From Actinobacillus sp. (GTDB taxonomy: Bacteria; Pseudomonadota; Gammaproteobacteria; Enterobacterales; Pasteurellaceae), in NCBI GenBank assembly GCA_020026115.1, contig JAHHQY010000020.1, positions 1-25,289 of the forward strand: a DNA stretch of 25,289 bases, given 5' to 3'. The position numbers and the translations under genes are program-made. Every line of letters starts with the position of its first letter. The stretch's first letter is position 1. Under the pieces are notes generated by a model. The model was not told where the DNA came from. It made no database searches and saw only the letters and a program-made list of their open reading frames with translations. This document shows positions 7,481 to 15,639 of the stretch, one piece after another.

Positions 7481-8791
7481 ATGCAATTTAAACAATCACA
7501 GGCTCTTTTTACTCAAGCTCAAAAACATTTAGTGGGTGGGGTTAATTCACCGGTGCGCGCTTTTCAATCTGTCGGCGGTACCCCCATTTTTATTAAAAAA
7601 GGCCTTGGCAGTAAAATTTATGATGCCGATGGCAATGAATATGTGGATTTTGTGCAAGCTTATGGCCCTTTAATTTTAGGCCATGGTAATGATTATGTTT
7701 GCCAGCAAGTGAGTCACAGCTTGCTTGATGGTTTTGCCTTTGGTGCCACCAACGAAAAAGAAATTCAATTAGCTGAAATCATTTGTCGCGCGTTTCATTT
7801 AGATAAAATCCGCTTTGTCAATTCAGGAACAGAAGCGGTTTTAAGTGCGGTGCGTTTAGCGCGCGCTTTTACGGGTAAAAATAAAATTATTAAATTTGCC
7901 GGTTGTTATCACGGTCATGATGACGCTTTATTAGTTTCCGCCGGTTCCGGCCTTGCAACTTTTAGCTTGCCAGGAAGTAAAGGCGTGCCACAAGATGCCG
8001 TAAAAAACACGCTGATCGCCCATTACAATGACTTAGCAAGCGTAGAAAAATTAGTCGAACAACATAAAGATATTGCCGCGATTTTAATTGAGCCGATTGC
8101 GGGCAATATGGGGGTTGTTTTGCCTGAAACCTCTTTTATTCAAGGCTTACAAAAAATTGCGCAAGAACATCAAATTTTAATTATCGTTGATGAAGTGATG
8201 ACGGGTTTTCGTTCAAAATTTGGCGGGGCACAAGATTTAATTCACTTAAAAGCCGATATTACTACCTTCGGTAAAATTATCGGGGGCGGTTTTCCTGTTG
8301 GTGCTTATGGCGCTCGCGCCGAAATTATGCAGATGGTCGCACCGCTTGGCGGAATGTATCAAGCTGGCACGCTTTCCGGTAATCCTGTTTCTATGAGCGC
8401 GGGTATTGCTACGCTTTCTGAACTGGCCCGAGAAAATCCTTACGCCAAATTTTCGGCGCAAGGGGAATTTTTAGAAAATGCCTTTTTAACAAGTGCCAAA
8501 AAATATCATGTGCCTTTACAAGTGAATCGTTTTGGTTCTATGCTCACGCCATTTTTCTGCGCAGAACCTGTCACGAATTTTGAAAGCGCGCAAAAAGCGG
8601 ATACTGAAAAATTTAAAGTTTTCTTCTGGGCTATGATGGAACAAGGCATTTTCCTACCCCCTTCACAATTTGAGGCTTGGTTCTTAAGTTCCGTTATGGA
8701 TGAAGAAGATATGCAAAAAACCGCGAAGGCGATTGATTACGCCTTAGCTCAAGTGGCCAAAATGCAAGGAACAAACCATGACAATGCTTAA
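7481..8791 (+). CDS. hemL: Glutamate-1-semialdehyde 2,1-aminomutase HemL
   Basis: HemL is a PLP enzyme that moves the amino group of glutamate-1-semialdehyde to give 5-aminolevulinate, directly after HemA. The protein is 436 residues, against 426 in E. coli. It has GGVNSPVRAF, NSGTEAVLSAVRLARAFTG, CYHGHDDALL, DEVMTGFR and FGKIIGGG with PLP Lys265. ATG 7481 is chosen because AAGGA lies 7 nt upstream and the family N terminus begins here. The longer in-frame reading from 7382 overlaps hemB by 68 nt and has no ribosome-binding site. The 3' end overlaps hemE by 14 nt. A copy of the dispersed 12-mer (8313-8324) and the only Haemophilus-type uptake word AAGTGCGGT (7843-7851) lie inside. Confidence 0.96.
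   Translation: MQFKQSQALFTQAQKHLVGGVNSPVRAFQSVGGTPIFIKKGLGSKIYDADGNEYVDFVQAYGPLILGHGNDYVCQQVSHSLLDGFAFGATNEKEIQLAEIICRAFHLDKIRFVNSGTEAVLSAVRLARAFTGKNKIIKFAGCYHGHDDALLVSAGSGLATFSLPGSKGVPQDAVKNTLIAHYNDLASVEKLVEQHKDIAAILIEPIAGNMGVVLPETSFIQGLQKIAQEHQILIIVDEVMTGFRSKFGGAQDLIHLKADITTFGKIIGGGFPVGAYGARAEIMQMVAPLGGMYQAGTLSGNPVSMSAGIATLSELARENPYAKFSAQGEFLENAFLTSAKKYHVPLQVNRFGSMLTPFFCAEPVTNFESAQKADTEKFKVFFWAMMEQGIFLPPSQFEAWFLSSVMDEEDMQKTAKAIDYALAQVAKMQGTNHDNA
8313..8324 (+). repeat. Dispersed 12-mer inside hemL
   Basis: Perfect copy encoding part of GARAEI in HemL. Confidence 0.9.
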
Positions 8792-9809
8792 AAATTCCTT
8801 ATTTTTAGATGCGCTCGCGGGGAAAGAAGTACCGCGCCCACCGGTTTGGATGATGCGTCAAGCGGGGCGTTATTTGCCAGAATTTCAAGCGATTAAGCAA
8901 AAATACGACTTTTTCACCCGTTGCCAAACGCCTGAACTGGCAAGCGAACTCAGCGTGCAACCTATTCGCCGATTTGGTATGGATGCGGCCATTTTATTTT
9001 CAGATATTTTAGTAGTACCGCAAGCGATGAATATTCCTTTTGAGATGAAAGCCGGCCTTGGCCCTTGGCTTGAAAAGCCGATTCGTTGCGCGAAAGATTT
9101 AGATAACGTTATTGTGCCAAATATTGAGGATTCTTTAGGTTATGTACTCGATGCGGTTAAAGCGACTAAGGAATTATTAAATCATGAAGTGCCTTTAATT
9201 GGTTTTGCAGGTTCCCCTTGGACAATTTTATGCTATTGCGTACAAGGGCAAGGCTCTAAAAATTTCGATCTTGCGAAGGCGTTTTGTTTTACAGAGCCAG
9301 AACTTGCTCATCAGTTATTGCAAAAAATTACCGATACCACCATCGCATACTTAAAAGCGAAAGTAAAAGCGGGCGTAAACGCTTTACAAATTTTCGACTC
9401 TTGGGGCGGTATGCTTTCACCGCAAGACTATCAGCTGTTTTCTTGGCCTTATATTGCGCAAATTATTTCTGCCTTAAAAGATGAAGCCCCGGTGATTGTG
9501 TTCGCTAAAGGTTGCTACTTTGCTTTAGACCTTATGGCGAAATCCGATGCGTGCGCACTTGGGGTGGATTGGACAATTCGCCCGCAAATGGCGCGTCAAT
9601 TAAGCGGGGGAAACATCACCTTACAAGGCAATTTTGACCCTGTGCGCTTACTTTCTTCTCCGCAAGTGATTCAAAAACAAGTTAGCGAAATGATCCAAGC
9701 TTTTGGTAAAGATCGTTATATTGCTAATCTTGGCCATGGCATTTTACCTTCCGTACCCATTGCCCATGTCCATGCTTTTGTCGATGCCGTAAAAAATTAT
9801 CAAGGTTAA
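8778..9809 (+). CDS. hemE: Uroporphyrinogen decarboxylase HemE
   Basis: HemE removes four acetate carboxyls from uroporphyrinogen III to give coproporphyrinogen III. The 343-residue protein shows the signature PPVWMMRQAGRYLPEF near the N terminus, catalytic Asp76 in ILFSDILVVPQAM, GFAGSPWT and the C-terminal NLGHGILPSVP. AAGGA at 8764-8768 supports ATG 8778 over ATG 8784. The stretches YDFFTRCQTPELASE and TILCYCVQGQGSKNF are, as I remember them, diagnostic of Bacteroidota HemE and differ clearly from enterobacterial HemE. Translational coupling to hemL is likely from the 14-nt overlap. Confidence 0.97.
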   Translation: MTMLKNSLFLDALAGKEVPRPPVWMMRQAGRYLPEFQAIKQKYDFFTRCQTPELASELSVQPIRRFGMDAAILFSDILVVPQAMNIPFEMKAGLGPWLEKPIRCAKDLDNVIVPNIEDSLGYVLDAVKATKELLNHEVPLIGFAGSPWTILCYCVQGQGSKNFDLAKAFCFTEPELAHQLLQKITDTTIAYLKAKVKAGVNALQIFDSWGGMLSPQDYQLFSWPYIAQIISALKDEAPVIVFAKGCYFALDLMAKSDACALGVDWTIRPQMARQLSGGNITLQGNFDPVRLLSSPQVIQKQVSEMIQAFGKDRYIANLGHGILPSVPIAHVHAFVDAVKNYQG

Positions 9810-9813
9810 CATT

Positions 9814-11175
9814 ATGCGCTCATCACTTATTCGCAAATATAATATCCCAGGCCCTCGTTACACAAGTTACCCAACGGTACCTTTTTGGCATAAAGAAGGG
9901 ATTTTAACGATTGATTGGCAAGCCTCTGTTGTGCGATCTTTTCAAGAAAGTAATGCAACAGAAGGGATAAGTCTTTATATTCATTTACCTTTTTGTGAAA
10001 GTTTATGCACTTTTTGCGCTTGCCATAAACGTATTAGCAAAAGCCATGCTGTGGAAATGCCCTACATTCAAACGGTGTTAAAAGAATGGGCGTTATATTG
10101 CCAACTTTTCCCTCAAAAACCGATGATTCGTGAAATTCACCTTGGGGGTGGAACACCGACTTTTTTTAGCGCCGAAAGTTTGCAATATTTATTGCAAGGC
10201 ATTTTCACTCGCGCCGAAAAATCGCCACATTTTAGTTTAAGTTATGAAGCGCACCCAAATAACACAAGTCTTGAGCAAATAGAAACCCTTTATCAGTTAG
10301 GCGCAAGACGTACAAGTTTTGGTATTCAAGATTATAACCCTCGCGTTCAAAAAGCGATTCGGCGCGAACAATCTTTTGAACAAGTCAGCAAAATCCACCA
10401 ACTTTCTCGTCAAACGGGCTTTGAATCCATTAGTCATGATTTAATTTTTGGCTTACCTTTTCAAACTGAAGAAAGTATTCGTGACACCATGGAAAAAACC
10501 ATTCAGTTAAAACCCGATCGCATTGCTTATTATAGTTATGCGCATGTGCCTTGGGTGAAAGGTGTTATGCAAAGAGGCTTTGATGAAAAAGATTTGCCTA
10601 ACGAAACCGAAAAACGGCATTTTTATGAATTAGGTAAAGCCCTTTTATTTCAAGCGGGCTACGAAGAAATTGGTATGGATCATTTCGCGTTGCCACAAGA
10701 TGGCCTCTATCAAGCTATGGAAAATAAAACCTTACATCGCAATTTTATGGGCTATACCGCAGGTAAAACTCAACTTATGATCGGTCTTGGTATGTCGAGT
10801 ATTAGCGATTCTTGGTTTGCTTTTGCGCAAAATGAAAAATCACTTAAAGCCTATACTCAGCGTGTTGAACAGGGGCAATTACCTATTTTACGCGGGCATT
10901 TATTAACCGCTGAAGATCTTATTTTACGCCGACATATTCTTAATTTAATGTGTCAGTTTGAAACCGATCTTTCTTTCGGGCTTAATTTACAAGAACAACA
11001 GCTTGTCAAAGATCGTTTACAAGAAATGTTTTCCGATGAACTGATCGCCTTGCAAGGCTCACGTCTTCTTGTTTTACCTAAAGGCCGTATGTTTGTGCGT
11101 AATGTTTGTATGGCTTTTGATTTTCGCTTACACCGCAATTTGCCTAAAACGCGAATTTTTTCCATGACGATTTAG
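9814..11175 (+). CDS. hemN: Oxygen-independent coproporphyrinogen III dehydrogenase HemN
   Basis: This radical SAM enzyme decarboxylates coproporphyrinogen III to protoporphyrinogen IX without oxygen. The 453-residue length matches E. coli HemN (457). It has GPRYTSYPT near the N terminus, the CX3CX2CXC cluster HLPFCESLCTFCAC (Cys61, 65, 68, 70) expected of true HemN rather than HemW, GGGTPTFF (111-118), and the C-terminal HemN domain. HRNFMGYTAGKTQLMIGLG replaces the E. coli FQGYTTQGDTDLLGMG pattern and is Bacteroidota-like (from memory). It starts 4 nt after hemE and ends the hem cluster. A dispersed 12-mer lies at 10208-10219. No aerobic hemF, hemG or hemH is in the window. Confidence 0.97.
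   Translation: MRSSLIRKYNIPGPRYTSYPTVPFWHKEGILTIDWQASVVRSFQESNATEGISLYIHLPFCESLCTFCACHKRISKSHAVEMPYIQTVLKEWALYCQLFPQKPMIREIHLGGGTPTFFSAESLQYLLQGIFTRAEKSPHFSLSYEAHPNNTSLEQIETLYQLGARRTSFGIQDYNPRVQKAIRREQSFEQVSKIHQLSRQTGFESISHDLIFGLPFQTEESIRDTMEKTIQLKPDRIAYYSYAHVPWVKGVMQRGFDEKDLPNETEKRHFYELGKALLFQAGYEEIGMDHFALPQDGLYQAMENKTLHRNFMGYTAGKTQLMIGLGMSSISDSWFAFAQNEKSLKAYTQRVEQGQLPILRGHLLTAEDLILRRHILNLMCQFETDLSFGLNLQEQQLVKDRLQEMFSDELIALQGSRLLVLPKGRMFVRNVCMAFDFRLHRNLPKTRIFSMTI
10208..10219 (+). repeat. Dispersed 12-mer inside hemN
   Basis: Perfect copy with A before and AAT after it, read in HemN as TRAEK. Confidence 0.9.
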
Positions 11176-11241
11176 CCTTATCGCTTTATAGGCATTTTTC
11201 CAGTAAAATAACGGCGTTTTTTTTACGCAAAAGGGAAAATT

Positions 11242-12177
11242 ATGGATTATTTAGCGCAAGCGCATGCCACGTTAGCGACAGAGCAAGAAGCCTTAGCTCA
11301 ACTTAGCGCCCAATTAGATGAGCAATTTGCTCAAGTTGTGGAATTGATTTTGCACTGCAAAGGGCGCTTAGTTATTGGGGGCATTGGTAAATCAGGCTTA
11401 ATTGGTAAAAAAATGGTCGCAACCTTTGCCTCAACGGGTACGCCAAGTTTTTTCTTACACCCAACAGAAGCTTTTCATGGCGATTTAGGTATGTTAAAAC
11501 CCATCGATGTGGTGATGCTCATTTCTTACAGCGGTGAAACCGATGATGTGAATAAACTTATTCCAAGTTTAAAAAATTTTGGTAATAAAATTATCGCAGT
11601 AACAAGTAATCCCCACTCTACCCTTGGTAAACATGCCGATTTCGTTCTTAATATTAAAGTAGAACGTGAAGCCTGCCCGAATAATTTAGCCCCAACCACT
11701 TCCGCTTTGGTCACCCTAGCTTTAGGCGATGCTTTAGCTGTTTCTTTAATTAAAGCACGAGAATTTCGCCCTGTGGATTTTGCAAAATTCCACCCAGGTG
11801 GCAGTTTAGGACGCCGTTTACTTTGCCGAGTAAAAGATCAAATGCAAACGCGCTTACCCGTTGTGTTACCTCAAACTAACTTTACCGACTGCCTGAGCAT
11901 TATGAATGATGGGCGTATGGGCGTTGCTTTAGTTATGGAAGAAAATCAACTTAAAGGCATTATTACCGACGGAGATATTCGTCGCGCTTTAACGAAAAAT
12001 GGTGCCTTAACCTTAAGCCAATCGGCTCAAAGTTTAATGACGGCGAACCCAAAAACCATTTCTAAAGACGCTTTTCTTTCCCAAGCCGAAGATTTTATGA
12101 AACAACACAAAATTCACTCGCTCGTTGTCGTTGATGAAAAGCAACAAGTTGTTGGTTTAGTCGAATTTTCAAGCTAA
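11242..12177 (+). CDS. kdsD: D-arabinose 5-phosphate isomerase KdsD
   Basis: KdsD converts ribulose 5-phosphate to arabinose 5-phosphate for Kdo in lipopolysaccharide inner core. The 311-residue protein has an N-terminal SIS domain (roughly 30-165) with GGIGKSGLIGKKMVATFAST, LHPTEAFHGDLGML and SYSGETDDVN. Two C-terminal CBS repeats (roughly 200-310) include GRMGVALVM and GIITDGDIRRAL. It reads very close to the H. influenzae homologue. AAGGGA lies 7 nt before ATG. The 66-nt gap after hemN contains only a weak TAAAAT box, so readthrough from the hem cluster is possible. kdsC follows 16 nt later. Confidence 0.95.
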   Translation: MDYLAQAHATLATEQEALAQLSAQLDEQFAQVVELILHCKGRLVIGGIGKSGLIGKKMVATFASTGTPSFFLHPTEAFHGDLGMLKPIDVVMLISYSGETDDVNKLIPSLKNFGNKIIAVTSNPHSTLGKHADFVLNIKVEREACPNNLAPTTSALVTLALGDALAVSLIKAREFRPVDFAKFHPGGSLGRRLLCRVKDQMQTRLPVVLPQTNFTDCLSIMNDGRMGVALVMEENQLKGIITDGDIRRALTKNGALTLSQSAQSLMTANPKTISKDAFLSQAEDFMKQHKIHSLVVVDEKQQVVGLVEFSS

Positions 12178-12193
12178 AGCATAAGGAGTTCAT

Positions 12194-12751
12194 ATGCAAA
12201 ATTTAACGGCAAAATTACAAAAAATTAAATTTGTTATTTCTGATGTCGATGGCGTGCTTACAGATGGAAGCCTCTATTACGGACCAGATAACAATCTGGA
12301 ATTATTCAAAACTTTTAATGTAAAAGATGGCTTAGGCACGCGTTTATTACTTGAAAATGGCATTCAAGTTGCCCTACTTTCTGGTCGAGATTCTGCCCCT
12401 TTACGCCAACGTATTAAAGATCTTGCTATTCCTTTTGCTCAACTTGGCAAATTAGATAAAGAAACGGCCTGCTTTAAATTAATGCAGGAAGCGGGCGTAA
12501 GTGCTGAAGAAACGGCTTTTATTGGCGATGATAGCGTAGACTTACCCGCTTTTGCTGTTTGCGGTCTTGCCGTTGCCGTGGGCGATGCTTTACCTTACGT
12601 CAAAGAAAATGCCGATTTCGTTTTACAAACCTTTGGCGGAAAAGGCGCATTTCGAGAATTTGCCGATATGCTTTTACTTGCCCAAGGTAAAGCGGACAGC
12701 TACCAAACCGCTCAAGGCTTTTTAGAAAAAGCCAAAAAAATGGCGCAATAA
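12194..12751 (+). CDS. kdsC: 3-deoxy-D-manno-octulosonate 8-phosphate phosphatase KdsC
   Basis: KdsC is a HAD-superfamily phosphatase that removes phosphate from Kdo-8-phosphate. The 185-residue, cap-less protein has motif I DVDGVLTDG (Asp17, Asp19), motif II LLSGRDS, the conserved Lys region and motif III/IV IGDDSVDLPAF. Length is as usual for the tetrameric enzyme. TAAGGAG sits 7 nt before ATG. It forms a two-step Kdo unit with kdsD. The stop codon is followed after 4 nt by a copy of the dispersed 12-mer. Confidence 0.96.
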   Translation: MQNLTAKLQKIKFVISDVDGVLTDGSLYYGPDNNLELFKTFNVKDGLGTRLLLENGIQVALLSGRDSAPLRQRIKDLAIPFAQLGKLDKETACFKLMQEAGVSAEETAFIGDDSVDLPAFAVCGLAVAVGDALPYVKENADFVLQTFGGKGAFREFADMLLLAQGKADSYQTAQGFLEKAKKMAQ

Positions 12752-12755
12752 GAAT

Positions 12756-12767
12756 TTTCGGCGCGAG
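12756..12767 (-). repeat. Dispersed 12-mer after kdsC
   Basis: Perfect inverted copy 4 nt past the kdsC stop codon. Confidence 0.9.
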
Positions 12768-12811
12768 TACTTCTTGCGCCTTCCCTTTTTCCCCCTAAAA
12801 AAGATCAGACT

Positions 12812-14167
12812 ATGTTAAACCCTCAATCTAACGATCATGTTTATTCCATTTCTCAACTTAATCGTGCGGTCAAAAATCAATTAGAAAATCATTTTTCGCA
12901 TATTTGGCTCACCGGTGAAATTTCTAATTTCAGTCAACCTGTTTCTGGGCATTGGTATTTTTCTTTAAAAGATGATTCCGCGCAGGTTCGTTGTGCGATG
13001 TTTCGTGGGCAAAATTACCGCGTTCCTTTTAAAGTGCGTGATGGTTTGCAAGTTTTAGTGCGTGCAAAAGTCAGTTTATATGAAGCGCGAGGCGACTATC
13101 AAATTATTGTAGAAAATATGTTGCCTGCTGGCGATGGTTTGCTCAAACAACAATTTGAAGCGTTAAAAATGAAACTTGCAGAAAAAGGTTGGTTTGCACA
13201 GCATTTGAAAAAACAATTACCGCCTTTTTGTCGCCGAGTTGGGGTGATCACCTCTTCGACGGGGGCGGCCTTGCATGACATTTTGCACGTTTTACGACGA
13301 CGAGATCCCAATTTACATGTCGTGATTTATCCCAGCGCCGTTCAAGGTAAAGATGCCACACAAAATATTGTGGAAATGATTCATCTTGCGAATTTGCGTA
13401 ATGAAGTGGATGTGTTAATTGTTGGGCGTGGTGGCGGTTCTTTGGAAGATTTATGGTGCTTCAACGAAGAAGCAGTGGCTGAGGCTATTTTTCATTCCGC
13501 CTTACCGATTATCAGCGCCGTAGGCCATGAAGTTGATGTGACTATTGCGGATTTTGTTGCTGATGTGCGCGCGCCTACGCCTTCTGTGGCCGCTGAGTTA
13601 GTCAGTCGAGATCGCAATGAATTACGTCAACAATTAAACGCCTTGCATCAACAACTTGATATGGCGTTAGACCGCTTATTTGCAGAAAAATCCCATCTTG
13701 TAAATCAATTAAAAATGCGTTTGTTACAACAACATCCGCAACACAAACTGGCTAAGCAACAACAGCGTTTTCAACATTTAAGTTTTGCTTTAGAACAAAG
13801 TATGCAACAGACTTTGCGCTTTAAAAATCAATATTTTCAAGATGTTAACCAGCGTTTAAAACAAGTTCCTCTCAACTATCATATTCAACATCAAAAGCAA
13901 AATATCCACAACTTAGCGCGCCTTTTAGAGCATAGTTTGCAAAAAAACTTCCAAGAAAAACAATTTAGATTCATCACGGCTTGCGAAAAACTTCATCAGT
14001 TAAGTCCTCTTAAAGTGCTTGCTCGCGGTTATAGTTTAAGCAAAGACAGTCAAGGTCAAAGCATTAAATCTGTTCAGCAATTACATGTCGGTGAAACCTT
14101 AATTACGGAAATGGCCGATGGTAAAGTTATGAGCCGAATTGAAAAAATAGAAAAAACGGGCATTTAA
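12812..14167 (+). CDS. xseA: Exodeoxyribonuclease VII large subunit XseA
   Basis: XseA forms, with several XseB subunits, the single-strand exonuclease ExoVII. The 451-residue protein has an N-terminal OB-fold (about 10-110: HIWLTGEISNFSQP, HWYFSLKDDSAQVRC), a catalytic domain with GVITSSTGAALHDI, VGRGGGSLEDLWCFN and SAVGHEVDVTIADFVAD, and a long glutamine-rich coiled coil (about 265-390) where XseB binds. The C-terminal LARGYSLSKD segment is conserved. No strong Shine-Dalgarno precedes ATG 12812. No xseB follows. Confidence 0.96.
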   Translation: MLNPQSNDHVYSISQLNRAVKNQLENHFSHIWLTGEISNFSQPVSGHWYFSLKDDSAQVRCAMFRGQNYRVPFKVRDGLQVLVRAKVSLYEARGDYQIIVENMLPAGDGLLKQQFEALKMKLAEKGWFAQHLKKQLPPFCRRVGVITSSTGAALHDILHVLRRRDPNLHVVIYPSAVQGKDATQNIVEMIHLANLRNEVDVLIVGRGGGSLEDLWCFNEEAVAEAIFHSALPIISAVGHEVDVTIADFVADVRAPTPSVAAELVSRDRNELRQQLNALHQQLDMALDRLFAEKSHLVNQLKMRLLQQHPQHKLAKQQQRFQHLSFALEQSMQQTLRFKNQYFQDVNQRLKQVPLNYHIQHQKQNIHNLARLLEHSLQKNFQEKQFRFITACEKLHQLSPLKVLARGYSLSKDSQGQSIKSVQQLHVGETLITEMADGKVMSRIEKIEKTGI

Positions 14168-14187
14168 GAATGTGTTTGGAAAAATAA

Positions 14188-14199
14188 CTCGCGCCGAAA
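14188..14199 (+). repeat. Dispersed 12-mer after xseA
   Basis: Perfect copy 20 nt past the xseA stop codon. Confidence 0.9.
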
Positions 14200-14270
14200 A
14201 AATGGCTGGCCTTGCTTGGAGGTTGTTTTTCTCTAAAATTCAGAAAAAATATCCGTAAAAAAGTAGGAAG

Positions 14271-14306
<36 letters not shown>

Positions 14307-14343
14307 AAGAAATGATATAAAAAGGAAAATAAAAAAAGAATTA

Positions 14344-14369
14344 AAAAAGGGAGCTAATGCTCCCTTTTT
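14344..14369. terminator. Bidirectional terminator between xseA and tuf
   Basis: AAAAAGGGAGC and GCTCCCTTTTT form an 11-bp stem around a TAAT loop. T tracts flank the stem on both strands. It lies 19 nt after the tuf stop on the minus strand and could also stop transcription from xseA. Confidence 0.88.
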
Positions 14370-14387
14370 CTCAAGCGCAAGGCTTAA

Positions 14388-15572
14388 TTATTTGATGATG
14401 TTTGCAACAACACCAGCACCAACGGTACGGCCACCTTCACGGATAGCGAAACGTAAACCTTGGTCCATTGCGATTGGGTGAATTAGGCTAACAGTCATTT
14501 TGATGTTATCGCCTGGCATTACCATTTCCACGCCTTCTGGTAATTCGATAGTACCAGTTACGTCAGTTGTACGGAAGTAGAACTGTGGACGGTAACCTTT
14601 GAAGAATGGAGTATGACGACCACCTTCTTCTTTAGAAAGTACGTATACTTCTGCTTCGAAGTCTGTGTGTGGAGTGATTGAACCTGGTTTAGCAAGCACT
14701 TGACCACGTTCGATTTCTTCACGTTTAGTACCACGTAATAATGCACCAACGTTTTCACCTGCACGACCTTCGTCAAGAAGTTTACGGAACATTTCAACAC
14801 CAGTTACAGTTGTTTTTGCAGTTGGTTTGATACCAACGATTTCAACTTCGTCACCAGTACGGATGATACCGCGTTCTACACGACCAGTTACTACGGTACC
14901 ACGACCAGAGATTGAGAATACGTCTTCAATTGGAAGAAGGAATGGTTGGTCGATTGCACGTTCTGGCTCTGGAATGTAGCTGTCTAAGTGACCTGCTAAT
15001 TCAAGGATTTTTTCTTCCCATTGTGCATCACCTTCAAGGGCTTTAAGTGCAGAACCGTGGACGATTGGTGTGTCATCGCCTGGGAAGTCGTATTGAGAAA
15101 GAAGTTCACGAACTTCCATTTCTACTAATTCTAATAATTCTTCGTCATCTACCATATCGCATTTGTTTAAGAATACGATGATGTAAGGAACACCTACTTG
15201 GCGACCTAATAAGATGTGTTCACGAGTTTGTGGCATAGGACCATCAGTTGCTGCTACTACTAAGATAGCTCCGTCCATTTGCGCTGCACCAGTGATCATG
15301 TTTTTAACGTAGTCCGCGTGTCCTGGACAGTCAACGTGAGCATAGTGACGAGTTGGAGTATCGTATTCAACGTGTGAAGTGTTGATGGTGATACCACGCG
15401 CTTTTTCTTCTGGCGCGTTATCGATTTGGTCGAATGCACGAGCTGCACCACCGTAGTGTTTTGCTAACACGTTAGTGATTGCTGCAGTTAAAGTTGTTTT
15501 ACCATGGTCAACGTGGCCGATTGTACCCACGTTAACGTGCGGTTTAGTACGTTCAAATTTTTCTTTAGACAT
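14388..15572 (-). CDS. tuf: Translation elongation factor Tu
   Basis: EF-Tu is the GTPase that brings aminoacyl-tRNA to the ribosome. The 394-residue protein has G1 GHVDHGKTTL, switch II DCPGHADY and G4 NKCDMVD, then domains II and III ending GRTVGAGVVANI. It is the last gene of the str operon, 67 nt after fusA; the gap holds a hairpin, and a bidirectional terminator follows. Codon use is strongly biased as in highly expressed genes. Many Pasteurellaceae carry a second tuf elsewhere, which cannot be judged here. Confidence 0.98.
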   Translation of the reverse strand: MSKEKFERTKPHVNVGTIGHVDHGKTTLTAAITNVLAKHYGGAARAFDQIDNAPEEKARGITINTSHVEYDTPTRHYAHVDCPGHADYVKNMITGAAQMDGAILVVAATDGPMPQTREHILLGRQVGVPYIIVFLNKCDMVDDEELLELVEMEVRELLSQYDFPGDDTPIVHGSALKALEGDAQWEEKILELAGHLDSYIPEPERAIDQPFLLPIEDVFSISGRGTVVTGRVERGIIRTGDEVEIVGIKPTAKTTVTGVEMFRKLLDEGRAGENVGALLRGTKREEIERGQVLAKPGSITPHTDFEAEVYVLSKEEGGRHTPFFKGYRPQFYFRTTDVTGTIELPEGVEMVMPGDNIKMTVSLIHPIAMDQGLRFAIREGGRTVGAGVVANIIK

Positions 15573-15597
15573 TGCTAATGTTTCCTTAATGATTAAG

Positions 15598-15622
15598 ACT
15601 GTGGCACCTTATGTACCACAGT
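15598..15622 (-). other. Hairpin between fusA and tuf
   Basis: ACTGTGG (15598-15604) and CCACAGT (15616-15622) form a 7-bp inverted repeat in the fusA-tuf gap. On the minus strand it is not followed by a T run, so it is not a simple terminator; RNA processing or attenuation is possible. Confidence 0.5.
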
Positions 15623-15639
15623 TTTTAAAAATAATAAAA

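Noticed and set aside
7843..7851. AAGTGCGGT as evidence of a Haemophilus-type uptake system
   Set aside because: A single copy in 25 kb is far below the density of genomes that use this word and may be due to coding.
11176..11241. Terminator between hemN and kdsD
   Set aside because: The GCC...GGC match there is short and interrupted, so no intrinsic terminator is supported.
14558..14800. Extra frames within tuf, fusA and hem genes on either strand
   Set aside because: They are shadows of strongly coding sequence, without start signals or plausible protein composition.
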